DNA of 64,000 nt from contig NZ_LT960611.1 of the NCBI RefSeq assembly GCF_900233005.1, positions 496,001 through 560,000 on the forward strand, given 5' to 3'. A program made the position numbers and the translations under genes. Position 1 is the first letter of the stretch, and each line of letters starts with the position of its first letter. Source of the stretch: Vibrio tapetis subsp. tapetis. Lineage in GTDB: Bacteria > Pseudomonadota > Gammaproteobacteria > Enterobacterales > Vibrionaceae. This document shows positions 52,798-62,060 of the stretch, piece by piece. The notes under the pieces were generated by a model that was not told where the DNA came from, searched no databases, and worked only from the letters and a program-made list of their open reading frames with translations.

Positions 52798-53229
52798 ATG
52801 GAGCCAATTATTTATGGTGTCATTGGGGTTGTATTGGCAGTAGTTGTTTGGAAGGGAGTGGGGTTGATTAAGCGTTTGAATCAACGTAAGAGCGCGTCTG
52901 AAGGCCAACAACAGAACCAGCTTCTATCTGGCATTCACATAGAGCACTCCGGCCTATGTACTCGGTCAGCTTCTAACCCTGGTGCAAGTAACTCTCGTTC
53001 TAATAGCCCAACAACCCATCGGTTTGGTAAGCGCAAAGCAACGCAATTGCATTTGGTTGCGTCAAACGCTGCCGCCTCTAAGGGGAAAGTAACCAGTAAA
53101 GCCACAGCCGCGGGTGTCGAGGTCGCCGTTAAAAAAAATGGTCCCCCCATAAAGCGCAAAAATAGCGCTGAGGTGATAAAGCTTGTTTACAGCAGAGATG
53201 ACGATGTGGTGCAAAGTGCCGAGAAGTAA
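52798..53229 (+). CDS. Hypothetical membrane-anchored basic protein
   Basis: This 143-residue protein has one N-terminal membrane helix (about 4-22, IIYGVIGVVLAVVVWKGVGLI). A long basic, Ser/Ala-rich and probably disordered tail follows, ending in a short block EVIKLVYSRDDDVV. No family is recognised. The gene after it codes for a second protein with an N-terminal helix and a similar polar tail, suggesting a functional pair. The ATG follows AGAGAGG. Confidence 0.6.
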   Translation: MEPIIYGVIGVVLAVVVWKGVGLIKRLNQRKSASEGQQQNQLLSGIHIEHSGLCTRSASNPGASNSRSNSPTTHRFGKRKATQLHLVASNAAASKGKVTSKATAAGVEVAVKKNGPPIKRKNSAEVIKLVYSRDDDVVQSAEK

Positions 53230-53363
53230 AGCCGCTTAATCTGAAGCGAACTCAATATTTGCGCTGGTTCTTATTTTTGCCAAAACCAGCTAGAAGGGGA
53301 TCCACAGTTGAGTAATTATGAGCAATCGTGCTCAAGCACAGCAATAGTCAAAAGAGGGTGATT

Positions 53364-53606
53364 ATGGAATGGATGTTTGTTGCGTTTACGCTAACAGGCG
53401 TAGCAATACTATTTACTATGCAGCGCTTAGCAAAGAATAAGCAATTTCGGCCTCACTTGAAGGTTGTCGAACCAGAGCGTATTGAACCGATTGTTTTGCC
53501 TGATGCCTACAAAGTAAACGACAACTTGAGTCAAAATGGCTCGACGATACGAGTGGTCGCTTGTGAAAGCCGGTTATCAAGAAAACTGAGTGGAAAGCTA
53601 AAATAA
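53364..53606 (+). CDS. Hypothetical small membrane protein
   Basis: This 80-residue protein has an N-terminal membrane helix (MFVAFTLTGVAILFTM, about 4-19), a basic stretch (LAKNKQFRPHLKVV) and a tail ending TIRVVACESRLSRKLSGKLK. ATG at 53364 follows AGAGGGTG; the earlier start at 53328 is weaker. No family is recognised. It lies about 135 bases after the other membrane-anchored basic protein. The gap to 53892 shows no gene. Confidence 0.6.
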   Translation: MEWMFVAFTLTGVAILFTMQRLAKNKQFRPHLKVVEPERIEPIVLPDAYKVNDNLSQNGSTIRVVACESRLSRKLSGKLK

Positions 53607-53892
53607 GTGACGTGAATCGACTTATCGATTGGAGTTGAGATCTGGCTCAAAGAATGCCATATCAAGCATTAATTTACATTAAGAAACGATTTTCAAATTT
53701 AGCTCGCAAAAAAAGTACGATGCTCATTACTGATAGTTAATTCAGTTGCGTCAAAAATAACCGAGTGATAGCTTATTTGCAGCATTATTCCAGCAGAGCA
53801 AAAGCGCCCGTACTTGGTCTGTATTAGTGTTTTTGCACTGCTGGTTAATGTATTTGATGAATGGCTAGTTGCTTGTATTCGCGGTCACTCGT

Positions 53893-54846
53893 TTATATTA
53901 GCGCATCCCACATCGGCTTATTAATATCGTGTTTTTCTACCCACGATTCATCTTGCCTTGCCTCTAAATACAGTTGTATACCATTAAATTTAGCAAAGGC
54001 TCCAACACCTCCAAGATGTTGAAAGGCATCAAAAAAATCATCTTCAGACTGCAACAGTTTTGCAAGCGTCGTTATCTTGTTGTTCATCAGCCATGCAATG
54101 GCATCGGGCTCGGCGACGACGCCTGAGATAAGCACCGCTTCTGGTTCGTGTCTACCTTGATTATTGCCTTGATGCTGTAAAGACTCGGCTTCGGTACGCT
54201 CCAATTCTTGCTGTTCAATTTCTTTTACGATACTGGTGCGTTTTCGTTCGGAGATGCGTGGGTTTAACCTTGCAATTTGGATCGCATAACTTAACCGTTC
54301 GATGCCGACAACATCGGTTAATTGCTCTAGCAATGGCTTATCTAAACCCAGTGAAGTGGCATAGTGGTCAATACAAGCCTGTAGGTTTAGGTAACGCATT
54401 CCGTCAAATTCAAAACAAGACGTTTCGTCGTATATTTCTATTGGCATGTCATCGAGCGACAGTGGCCAGCCTTGATAGTCTATTCGTGCTTTGGCAATTT
54501 CATACATCGCCCAGGCGCTGCGTCTAAAGCCTTCTAACGCCGCCCCTGTAAACTCAGACTCTTCTAGCTCTTCTTTTGTCCAGTTAAGGCCAACAGCTAA
54601 TGCCTGAGCGTGCTTTTTCAATAAGCCATGTTTCACTTCACTTTGCAGTTGCAACACCGAATTCGCATCGCTTGCTTGGCTAATGCTATAGCATTCATCG
54701 CAGCTTGGGAGTTCAATGGATTGGTGCTCAACGGTGGTGCGAGTCTTCTTGTTAGGGAAGGGCGCATAAACATGGCTTGGTTCGCCACAAAACCAGCACG
54801 TATGACGAGAATTAAAGGGAATGTCTATGCATTGCGAAGAAGCCAT
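53893..54846 (-). CDS. Hypothetical protein with N-terminal zinc-ribbon-like cysteines
   Basis: This 317-residue soluble protein has an N-terminal pair C-W-F-C-G (17-21) and C-D-E-C (49-52), a spacing that fits a zinc ribbon. It is followed by helical regions (LEGFRRSAWAMYEIAKARIDYQGWP; LSYAIQIARLNPRISERKR), a polar Gln/Glu-rich linker, and a C-terminal helical part (AIAWLMNNKITTLAKLL). No family is recognised. It stands alone, with about 280 empty bases before the divergent PIG-L gene. Confidence 0.6.
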   Translation of the reverse strand: MASSQCIDIPFNSRHTCWFCGEPSHVYAPFPNKKTRTTVEHQSIELPSCDECYSISQASDANSVLQLQSEVKHGLLKKHAQALAVGLNWTKEELEESEFTGAALEGFRRSAWAMYEIAKARIDYQGWPLSLDDMPIEIYDETSCFEFDGMRYLNLQACIDHYATSLGLDKPLLEQLTDVVGIERLSYAIQIARLNPRISERKRTSIVKEIEQQELERTEAESLQHQGNNQGRHEPEAVLISGVVAEPDAIAWLMNNKITTLAKLLQSEDDFFDAFQHLGGVGAFAKFNGIQLYLEARQDESWVEKHDINKPMWDALI

Positions 54847-55127
54847 GTACCAAGTTCCAAAGCCAATAAATAAGGGCTGGCAGCATATATCAGGCAGGTG
54901 GGGTTAATCAATCGTTATAGACGTAACGAATCACTTACGTCGAAGCGATTCACTGATTATTGAAAACAAGGATGAAGTAGGGTTATTTCGCCGAATAAGC
55001 GAGCAAACGATTGCGTTGGGTGTAAATAATATGAAAACGCACTTGATTTGTAATGCGAAATAACTAGAATCCTCGTTTTATATCAAACCTAATTCTTGGT
55101 TTGAATTTATTAGTTAGGAAATGCAAC

Positions 55128-56063
55128 ATGCAACTAATCAAGTCGTTTACTAAGCTTGCTGCCGTTAGCGGGCTGGTATTGGGGGCATTTACTGCCCACG
55201 CGGATCTCGTAATTGACAATGAGTTTGAAGTAAAAGAACAAAACGTATTTTTCTTGAGCCCTCATCCAGATGATACTTTGCTTACGTTTGGTGGATTGAT
55301 CAACAACATGCAGTTGACCAATCAGTTGCATGACAAAAACGTTATTGGTGAAGTTTTCTTTTCAATGTCTAACTACAGCACCAACCACTTTGATGAGTTA
55401 AGCAACAAACGCATTTTCGACATTACGACAATGCGCTTCAAAGAAGATTTGGCTGCGCACATCGATATGTTCAAATCTTGGGATAAATTTCGTTACAAAA
55501 CAAATGGCTTTGGTGACGCGCCATTGCGTAAATACCAAGGTTCAAAAACAGCAGGTGGCGGCCCAGGTGGTGACTTCGCAGATTTTCGTGAGTCAGAAGA
55601 AAACATATATTTGCGCATGGCAGAAGACATGAAGCCGATGCTTAAAACAGAAAACTGTGCGGTATTTGCGTTGATTGCTAATGGTTCGCATATCGACCAC
55701 TTTATTGTGAGAGAAGCGCTGATTAAAGCTGCGTATGACCTAGGTGACGAAACGAAATGTCAGATCTACTTTGGTGAAGATCAGCCGTACACGGGCGCGT
55801 TCATGACTAAGCGTGACGATCAGTTTAAGTCGCTCAAAGAACGTTTACCAAAAGGTTCACTAACACCCCGTGACTACGGTGTTGATTATCGTTACAAAAT
55901 GGCTTTGTACAAGAAACACTACTTAAGCCAGTACGATACAGGTTACATCCCTAGCTTAAAGAAAAACAAAATCGAGCGTTTATACACATGGGATAAGGCA
56001 AGCTACAAGCAGATCAAAACCCACGAAAATTGTAAAGGCGACTACTGCCGCCTAGCAAGATAA
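55128..56063 (+). CDS. Secreted PIG-L family deacetylase-like protein
   Basis: This 311-residue protein has a signal peptide (MQLIKSFTKLAAVSGLVLGAFTAHA) and a LmbE/PIG-L fold. SPHPDDTLLTFGG holds the H-P-D-D zinc and catalytic residues and GSHIDHFIVREAL supplies the H-x-D-H part. PIG-L enzymes remove acetyl groups from N-acetylglucosamine-type sugars; most are cytosolic, so the secreted form here is notable. The substrate is unknown. ATG at 55128 follows TTAGGAAA. A terminator follows directly. Confidence 0.85.
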   Translation: MQLIKSFTKLAAVSGLVLGAFTAHADLVIDNEFEVKEQNVFFLSPHPDDTLLTFGGLINNMQLTNQLHDKNVIGEVFFSMSNYSTNHFDELSNKRIFDITTMRFKEDLAAHIDMFKSWDKFRYKTNGFGDAPLRKYQGSKTAGGGPGGDFADFRESEENIYLRMAEDMKPMLKTENCAVFALIANGSHIDHFIVREALIKAAYDLGDETKCQIYFGEDQPYTGAFMTKRDDQFKSLKERLPKGSLTPRDYGVDYRYKMALYKKHYLSQYDTGYIPSLKKNKIERLYTWDKASYKQIKTHENCKGDYCRLAR

Positions 56064-56081
56064 GCATTTTAGAAAAACGCT

Positions 56082-56103
56082 AAGCCTCTCACTCGAGAGG
56101 CTT
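56082..56103 (+). terminator. Terminator of PIG-L gene
   Basis: The stem AAGCCTCTC / GAGAGGCTT with a 4-base loop is followed by TATCATCTTT, about 20 bases after the stop. Confidence 0.75.
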
Positions 56104-56212
56104 TATCATCTTTAAGCACGATACCAAAAGGAAGTGGTTAAACAACGACAGACAAAATGATCGCAGGTATACTCTTTTTGAGATCTATGTCTAACGATGC
56201 CAACGGCTAGCA

Positions 56213-56704
56213 ATGAAAAATAAACTAAAGTACGTACAAGGTTACCCTGAACACATCCTCAATCAAATATCGACCCTTATCGAACAGAATAAGCTTGAGC
56301 CGTGGTTGAAACAAAAATACCCACAAAACCACACCATCACCTCGGACAAAGCCTTGTTTGAATACACAATGGCGATTAAAAACCGTTACTTAAAAAAGTC
56401 CTCACCACTGAGTAAAGTGGTTTACGACAAAAAAATCCACATGGTGAATAACGCACTGGGGCTGCATAGTTTTGTGTCGCGTGTTCACGGCGGCAAACTC
56501 AAAGCTAAAAATGAGATCCGGATTGCCACCCTGTTTAAAAACGCACCAGAGCCTTTATTGCGGATGCTGGTGGTACACGAACTGACTCACCTTAAAGAGA
56601 AAGATCACAACAAAGCTTTTTATCAACTTTGCTGCCATATGGAGCCGGATTATCACCAGCTCGAACTGGATGCCAGGTTGTATTTGACCTCTCTGGAGCT
56701 GTAA
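56213..56704 (+). CDS. YgjP-like metallopeptidase domain protein (DUF45)
   Basis: This 163-residue protein carries the metal-binding site VVHELTHLKEKDHNKAFYQLC (H-E-x-x-H with a third His six residues on) of the YgjP/WLM group. Members are small metalloproteins, some reported to act on nucleotides rather than peptides, so the substrate is uncertain. The N-terminal half (AMAIKNRYLKK) is helical. The ATG follows a weak GCTAGCA. It stands alone, followed by the ectoine promoter region. Confidence 0.8.
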   Translation: MKNKLKYVQGYPEHILNQISTLIEQNKLEPWLKQKYPQNHTITSDKALFEYTMAIKNRYLKKSSPLSKVVYDKKIHMVNNALGLHSFVSRVHGGKLKAKNEIRIATLFKNAPEPLLRMLVVHELTHLKEKDHNKAFYQLCCHMEPDYHQLELDARLYLTSLEL

Positions 56705-56998
56705 GAGCGCAACGCCTCACTTTAAGTAAACACACAAAACTCTCAACCCCCATTTCCCTTTGAGAGTACCGCAGTTTTTTGCCCAACTAGCTTCAGTGGC
56801 CGCCCATGCCGCTGGAGAAACGTGATTTCATTTCAGGCCCAAACACCTCCTTTTTGCTGCATTAAACGCACGAATAATGCCCAAACTTAAGCAGCAAAAA
56901 ACTCGCCCATACAGAAAAGCTTAGTGTTCTAATGATATTAAAATGGCACTAAATACGTTTTTATTGTGATTTTGATCTCATTTATTGACCGTTAATCC

Positions 56999-57011
56999 AT
57001 CAAATTTTGAT
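56999..57011. promoter_or_regulatory. Palindrome in the ectoine promoter
   Basis: ATCAAA-T-TTTGAT is a perfect 13-base palindrome about 70 bases before the ectA start, within an AT-rich leader with further TTGA and TCAA words (56979-57001). In Vibrio, ect genes are repressed by the MarR-type CosR, so this is a candidate site. The rest of 56705-57078 shows no gene. Confidence 0.4.
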
Positions 57012-57078
57012 TTTTACCTGCATTGTGTGCGTAATAAAAGGATAAATTTATTTAGAGTACGAAGGAATGTATTTACAC

Positions 57079-57622
57079 ATGATCACATCAGCACCTTGGG
57101 TGATGTATCCTGAGATTAGCGAAGATCCAAATGCAAAATGGCTGTTTTCAGAGCCCAAAGCAAAAGATGGCGACGAAGTTTCTTGTCTCATTGCGGCTTG
57201 TCCCCCCCCTTGATGTTAACTCATCGTATTGCAATTTCCTCCAATCGACCCATTTCGGTTCAACCTGCATTCTCGCAAGGTATAACGGCGAAATAGCCGG
57301 ATTCATTTCGGCTTATCGAAAGCCCGATGAACCCAATACTCTATTCATTTGGCAAGTCGCTGTGTCTCCTAATTATCGAGGCAAAGGGCTAGCATTTAGC
57401 ATGCTGCACGAGCTGCTTGGCCGAGATAAATTGAAAACCGTGACGGCGATTGAAACGACCATCACGGAAGACAACGACGCGTCGTGGGCTTTGTTTAAAA
57501 AGCTCGATATTGAAAACGGACAATGCGGCGAAGTCAGCACCTTTTTAGATGAACAAGCACATTTCAAAGGGAAGCACGATACAGAATATTTGTATCGAAT
57601 CCCGTTAATCCTCAAAAAATAG
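57079..57622 (+). pseudogene. ectA: Diaminobutyrate acetyltransferase EctA, frameshifted at a C8 run
   Basis: EctA acetylates 2,4-diaminobutyrate on the way to ectoine. The frame from ATG 57079 gives ITSAPWVMYPEISEDPNAKW to CLIAACPP and then stops. The other frame continues LDVNSSYCNFLQSTHFGSTCI, the GNAT motif VAVSPNYRGKGLAFSML and ITEDNDASWALFKKLD. The switch is at eight Cs (57202-57209); seven would give one frame of 180 residues. It may be phase-variable, a fresh mutation or a sequence error. ectB follows after 19 bases. Confidence 0.88.
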
Positions 57623-57641
57623 GAATTTATACGGTCTCATC

Positions 57642-58895
57642 ATGGATATTTTTAACAAGCAAGAATCGAAAGTACGTTCTTACTCAAACAGTTTCCCCGT
57701 AGTTTTTGCAAAAGCTAAGGGCTGCTGGTTAGAAACTGATGACAATGAGCGGTATCTCGACTTTCTTGCTGGCGCAGGATCATTGAATTACGGACACAAC
57801 AACCCTGCATTAAAACAATCGTTGCTCGACTATATAGAAATGGATGGCATTACTCATGGCCTGGATATGCACTCCGACGCCAAAGCTGATTTTTTAAGTG
57901 CTCTTAAGCAATACATTCTCACGCCGAGACAACTTGATGACAAAGTCCAATTTACTGGCCCAACAGGCACCAATGCGGTAGAAGCAGCGCTTAAGCTGGC
58001 ACGTAAAGTGACTGGCCGAAGCTCTGTTGTGGCATTCACCAATGGTTTTCATGGTTGCACAGCCGGAGCAGGAAACCAACATCACCGCCAAGGTGCTGGC
58101 ACAAGCCTTAATAACATCACACGTATGCCGTTTGAAGGCTACGCCGACATAGATGGCCTTAAGCTGTTTGAAACCATGCTGGCAGACAACTCTGCAGGCA
58201 TAGACAAGCCTGCCGCCGTGCTACTTGAAACCGTACAAGGTGAGGGCGGGTTGAACGTTGCATCCAACGAATGGTTACAGAGATTAAGTCGAGTGTGCAG
58301 CAAAAACGACATTTTGCTGATTGTGGATGACATACAAGCAGGTTGTGGCCGTACTGGCACCTTCTTTAGTTTTGAACCGTCAGGGATCAAGCCCGACATC
58401 GTGACGTTATCTAAGTCTATTAGTGGCTATGGGCTACCGATGGCCGTGGTACTGCTAAAACCCGATCTGGATATTTGGCAGCCTGGCGAGCACAACGGAA
58501 CATTTCGTGGTAACAACCATGCGTTCGTTACTGCCACAAAAGCACTCGAGGTTTATTGGTCTGATAACCGTTTTGAAGCGCATATCGCCCGCAATTCAGA
58601 CAAGATCTCCGATGTTATTAAGCGCTGCATCAAACGTCACCCGGAGCTTTTTGTACAACAAAAAGGGCGGGGCATGATGATAGGTGTTGAGTGCCACAAC
58701 GGCGAATTGGCCGGTCACATCGCGAAAACATGTTTTGAAAACGGCATGGTGATTGAAACTGCCGGGCCTGATGATGAAGTGGTTAAATTTTTCTGCCCAC
58801 TCACGATAACGGAATCTGAACTGGATCAAGGCCTGAGCATTTTTGAAAACGCCGTAGAATCGGTTGTCGCAAAGCATTTTAGAAAAGCATCTTAA
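57642..58895 (+). CDS. ectB: Diaminobutyrate--2-oxoglutarate aminotransferase EctB
   Basis: EctB converts aspartate-beta-semialdehyde to 2,4-diaminobutyrate with glutamate as amino donor. This class-III PLP enzyme of 417 residues has [34 protein letters not shown], the PLP-ring aspartate in [15 protein letters not shown], and the Schiff-base lysine in [12 protein letters not shown]. Length and motifs are standard. It lies 19 bases after ectA and 14 before ectC, so polar effects of the ectA frameshift are possible. Confidence 0.95.
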   Translation: MDIFNKQESKVRSYSNSFPVVFAKAKGCWLETDDNERYLDFLAGAGSLNYGHNNPALKQSLLDYIEMDGITHGLDMHSDAKADFLSALKQYILTPRQLDDKVQFTGPTGTNAVEAALKLARKVTGRSSVVAFTNGFHGCTAGAGNQHHRQGAGTSLNNITRMPFEGYADIDGLKLFETMLADNSAGIDKPAAVLLETVQGEGGLNVASNEWLQRLSRVCSKNDILLIVDDIQAGCGRTGTFFSFEPSGIKPDIVTLSKSISGYGLPMAVVLLKPDLDIWQPGEHNGTFRGNNHAFVTATKALEVYWSDNRFEAHIARNSDKISDVIKRCIKRHPELFVQQKGRGMMIGVECHNGELAGHIAKTCFENGMVIETAGPDDEVVKFFCPLTITESELDQGLSIFENAVESVVAKHFRKAS

Positions 58896-58909
58896 TTGAA
58901 GGAACAAAG

Positions 58910-59296
58910 ATGATAGTTAGAACCTTGGATGAGTGCCGCGATAGCGAGCGCAGAGTGGTATCGGAAACTTGGGAAAGTGTCCGCATGTTGTTAAAAGACG
59001 ATAAAATGGGTTTCTCTTTTCATATTACGACCATCTATGAAAACACCGAAACCCACATCCATTACCAAAACCATTTGGAGTCTGTTTACTGCATGAGTGG
59101 TGAAGGGGAAATTGAAGTGGTGGGTGGTGAAACCTATCCGATTAAGCCCGGAACGCTATACATCCTAGATAAACATGACGAACATTACCTGCGAGCATAT
59201 CAAGACAAAGAAATGGTCATGGCCTGTGTCTTCAACCCGCCAATCACGGGTCAAGAAGTACACGATGAAAATGGTGTTTATCCTCTCGTCGATTAA
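58910..59296 (+). CDS. ectC: Ectoine synthase EctC
   Basis: EctC cyclises N-gamma-acetyl-diaminobutyrate to ectoine. This cupin of 128 residues begins [16 protein letters not shown] and has [24 protein letters not shown] (metal-binding glutamate and cupin motif 1), [21 protein letters not shown] (His ligand) and a C-terminal [16 protein letters not shown]. The ATG follows AAGGAAC. A terminator follows 40 bases later, and no ectoine-type aspartokinase gene is present after it. Confidence 0.96.
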   Translation: MIVRTLDECRDSERRVVSETWESVRMLLKDDKMGFSFHITTIYENTETHIHYQNHLESVYCMSGEGEIEVVGGETYPIKPGTLYILDKHDEHYLRAYQDKEMVMACVFNPPITGQEVHDENGVYPLVD

Positions 59297-59335
59297 ATAG
59301 CAGATTGAGCAGCCAATAAAGGCTGTTTAAACAGG

Positions 59336-59369
59336 ATCAATAAGCGGGGCTTAAACCTCGCTTATTGAT
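59336..59369 (+). terminator. Terminator of ect operon
   Basis: The stem ATCAATAAGCG / CGCTTATTGAT with a 12-base loop is followed by TTATT. It ends the operon after ectC. A smaller stem (CAGCC / GGCTG near 59309-59324) precedes it. Confidence 0.8.
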
Positions 59370-59533
59370 TTATTCCCCTGACATATCGCGTCCAATTCGC
59401 CCTTTTTATGATCAATTACCCAAACCTAATCAATTGATTAGCGTTAATATCGTAATTCATTCCAAACCAGATTAACCTGCATATTATAAATTTTGTCGTT
59501 GCTAAATCGCCTACGAGCGTATCAGGTAATCTT

Positions 59534-60337
59534 ATGGCTTTTCGTACATTGTTCATCGCATCTCTAATTGGCTTTTTCAGCGCTATCGTATCGGCTAACG
59601 AAGCCAGTGACGTTGACAGTGATGGACTGCCTAATATCTCTATTGTAGAAAGCGGCCTTATTACCCAAAAAGGTAAACAATACCGCGTAGAGAAAGCCAA
59701 ACTGGTGCGCCCAGAAGTTGGCCAATACATAGGCTTTCGCTATAAGCTGACCCTGCCTGAACGACATAATGTATCCCAACTCCCGATAACCGTGACAATG
59801 TCACACCCAAAAATCACCAACCCTGAAACCAAACAAAGCTCAACAAGATCAAGCTGGCCCGACACCATGTATCGACACGATCAAAACTTGGCCATGTGGT
59901 ACTTCGGTGACGAGTTCGAGATTCAAAGCGGGATATGGAAGCTTGAAATCCGATTTGAAGACAACCTACTCGCCAGTCAGTCTTTTACTGTAGCAAACAT
60001 GGAACAGCTCAATTCATCCATTAAAGACAACTTTGAAGCAACAGAACGGCTTTCACAAATTGCCGCCATTGCAACAGAAGGTGAAAAGCTATTATGCAAA
60101 AACCCAAGGTTTAGCACTTGCATGGCGTTCGACACCCAGCAACGCTGTGAAACAGGCATGGCCGAGCTAAGAGGCACCTGTGCCAGCTACGCCAAAGATA
60201 AAACCAAGCAACAAAACCCCCACCAAACAGAAGTCGTAAAAGCGTTTTATAGCCACTTCACCGTATGCATGGCAAGCAGAAGAATGAAGAGCGCAAAGCT
60301 GAACGAGAGTGAGGTAAAGGCGTGTTTTAGGAAGTAA
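59534..60337 (+). CDS. Secreted DUF3859 protein with Cys-rich C-terminus
   Basis: This 267-residue protein has a signal peptide (FIASLIGFFSAIVSANEA) and a DUF3859 domain (about 35-158): SIVESGLITQKG, KLVRPEVGQYIGFRYKL, LPITVTMSHPKITNPET, WYFGDEFEIQSGIWKLEI. The C-terminal 100 residues hold cysteines in KNPRFSTCMAF, QRCETGMAELRGTCASY and HFTVCMASRR, which probably form disulfides. It acts in the periplasm or outside; function unknown. It is the last gene of ordinary composition before the AT-rich region. Confidence 0.75.
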   Translation: MAFRTLFIASLIGFFSAIVSANEASDVDSDGLPNISIVESGLITQKGKQYRVEKAKLVRPEVGQYIGFRYKLTLPERHNVSQLPITVTMSHPKITNPETKQSSTRSSWPDTMYRHDQNLAMWYFGDEFEIQSGIWKLEIRFEDNLLASQSFTVANMEQLNSSIKDNFEATERLSQIAAIATEGEKLLCKNPRFSTCMAFDTQQRCETGMAELRGTCASYAKDKTKQQNPHQTEVVKAFYSHFTVCMASRRMKSAKLNESEVKACFRK

Positions 60338-60460
60338 ATAATGATGAACAAGCTCAAAGTACGAGTATTTCTAGTACCTTGAAAACAGGTCAGATAAACG
60401 ATAAAATAGATTCAACATTGAATCTATAAAGATTGATCTAGGGCATATAAAGTTATCGTA

Positions 60461-60807
60461 ATGAGATCTATGCTAATGATTGTCTATATCAATAGAGATA
60501 GAATTACTTTTAAATCATGGCTTTGTAATTTACGTGAACTCAACTATCAATTTTTATCATCAAAACGCACAAACAGTAAGCGATCAATACCTCTCGATAT
60601 CGTTCGAGGAGGTACATCAGTCGTGGAAGCCGTATTGGCCGTAGTTAGTTGACAGTACCTATTGGATTTTCTAATGGTTCCTGGTTTTACAAGTTAGATA
60701 ACTTAAGAGAATATATCCGCGATATTTACCAAGCTTGTGAAGCCTCAAAAAGAATTAGAGATAGTATGAAGTATCAATCAAAGGTGAGCTTACAACAGCA
60801 TAACTAA
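60461..60807 (+). pseudogene. Degenerate small gene at island edge
   Basis: A 63-codon frame from ATG 60461 (IVYINRDRITFKSWL ... PLDIVRGGTSVVEAVLAVV) stops at 60652. In another frame a stretch starting near TTG 60649 (TVPIGFSNGSWFYKLDNLREY, IRDIYQACEASKRIRDSMKY) runs to 60807. The two may be one gene broken by a frameshift near 60645, or two small overlapping genes. No family is recognised. The remaining sequence to 61139 is AT-rich without a clear gene and presumably holds the promoter of the next operon. Confidence 0.35.
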
Positions 60808-61139
60808 ACTCTATAACCAATTTCGATTTACCAGATGAGAAGCCGTTATGAGCTTCAAATTTGTTTGCATCTTGGCAGCGTATTGTGCCGAATACATATC
60901 GGAGTAGGGGCTAGGACGGAAAGATATTTGATGGAATTGATACTTGGAGGTTTTGGTAGGTTAAGGACTGTCTAGAGCGCTATAAGCCGCTTATTTATGC
61001 TTGGTTTTCTTGTAGTATGTAATAGAAATGGTAAGATGTAGTGTATTTTTTTATTTTTAGCAATTGCTCCTAACTGGTTGTTTTTAAACTAAGTTTTAGT
61101 GAGCGGCTTGAAGTTCTAGTTTTTATCTGAAGGTTGATT

Positions 61140-62054
61140 TTGAACAAATATACAGCACGATTTTCTGGGCACCAAACCTTTCCACTTCGTTATGGGTGGC
61201 TTTATAAATTTTATCAGACTAGTCAGCTTGAAGGCTTCGATACACTATCTGCCGATGATTTAATGGTTGAGTGGGGCGTGGGCAAGAATATGGTTGATGG
61301 AGTCAAATATTGGGCCGGACGTGTGGGTATCTATGAGCAGACAGATGGTCATAAGGTTAGTGATGAGTATTTTCAGATTGATCAACAAGATAAGCACTTA
61401 GAAAATATAAGTTCATTATGGCTTGTTCATTGGCTTCTATGTAGAGATGTATCCGAATTGACAGCTTATCGTATATTTTTCAATTTTTACAACGGACAGA
61501 CGGTGGATAAAGAATCACTTCTCGTGTTCATAAAAGAGCTGTTTGCTACAAAGCAGTTTGAATCAGATACCAAGAAGAAAAGCATTTTACAATTACCAGC
61601 AGACAATAGTTTAACTAAAGACATCAGTACGTTCTTCCTTACTTATGCAAAAGGTAAAGCGAACAAAGTATCGGAAGATAGTTTCTCTTCGCCATTAAGC
61701 GAGTTAGGCCTTTTGAAGCAATTTGATAGACAGAAATTTTTGTGCGAGTTAGAACCAAGGAATACTTTAAGTGATCAAGTATTTACTTTTGCTCTTATTG
61801 ATTACTTTTCGATGTTGTCGGGTAAAGACAGCGCTACCACGATGTCATTTGATTCGTTCTTACTTGATCCAGGTAGCCCTGCTCGTGTTTTTCGTATGGC
61901 TCAAACAGAAGTAGAAAACCGATTAGAACGAGCTTCAGAGCTTACATCAGGCTTAATTGGCTGGACGGATACTCAAGGTCTTCGTCAAATACAAATTAAA
62001 GATATTGATGTGTTGAATAATAAAAATACCTTTCTCGCTAAGATTTATAAGTAG
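61140..62054 (+). CDS. DUF4007 family protein
   Basis: This protein of about 304 residues opens with FSGHQTFPLRYGWLYKFYQ and VEWGVGKNMVDGVKYWAGRVG, the conserved start of DUF4007 proteins. LFLAKIYK-like C-terminal text and helical middle parts follow. From general knowledge, DUF4007 genes occur in mobile islands beside ATPases and PAPS-reductase-like, DNA-sulfur-modification-related genes; its activity is not known. TTG at 61140 lies six bases after GAAGG and is a better start than TTG 61134. The next gene begins 7 bases after the stop. Confidence 0.8.
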   Translation: MNKYTARFSGHQTFPLRYGWLYKFYQTSQLEGFDTLSADDLMVEWGVGKNMVDGVKYWAGRVGIYEQTDGHKVSDEYFQIDQQDKHLENISSLWLVHWLLCRDVSELTAYRIFFNFYNGQTVDKESLLVFIKELFATKQFESDTKKKSILQLPADNSLTKDISTFFLTYAKGKANKVSEDSFSSPLSELGLLKQFDRQKFLCELEPRNTLSDQVFTFALIDYFSMLSGKDSATTMSFDSFLLDPGSPARVFRMAQTEVENRLERASELTSGLIGWTDTQGLRQIQIKDIDVLNNKNTFLAKIYK

Positions 62055-62060
62055 GTTCTC

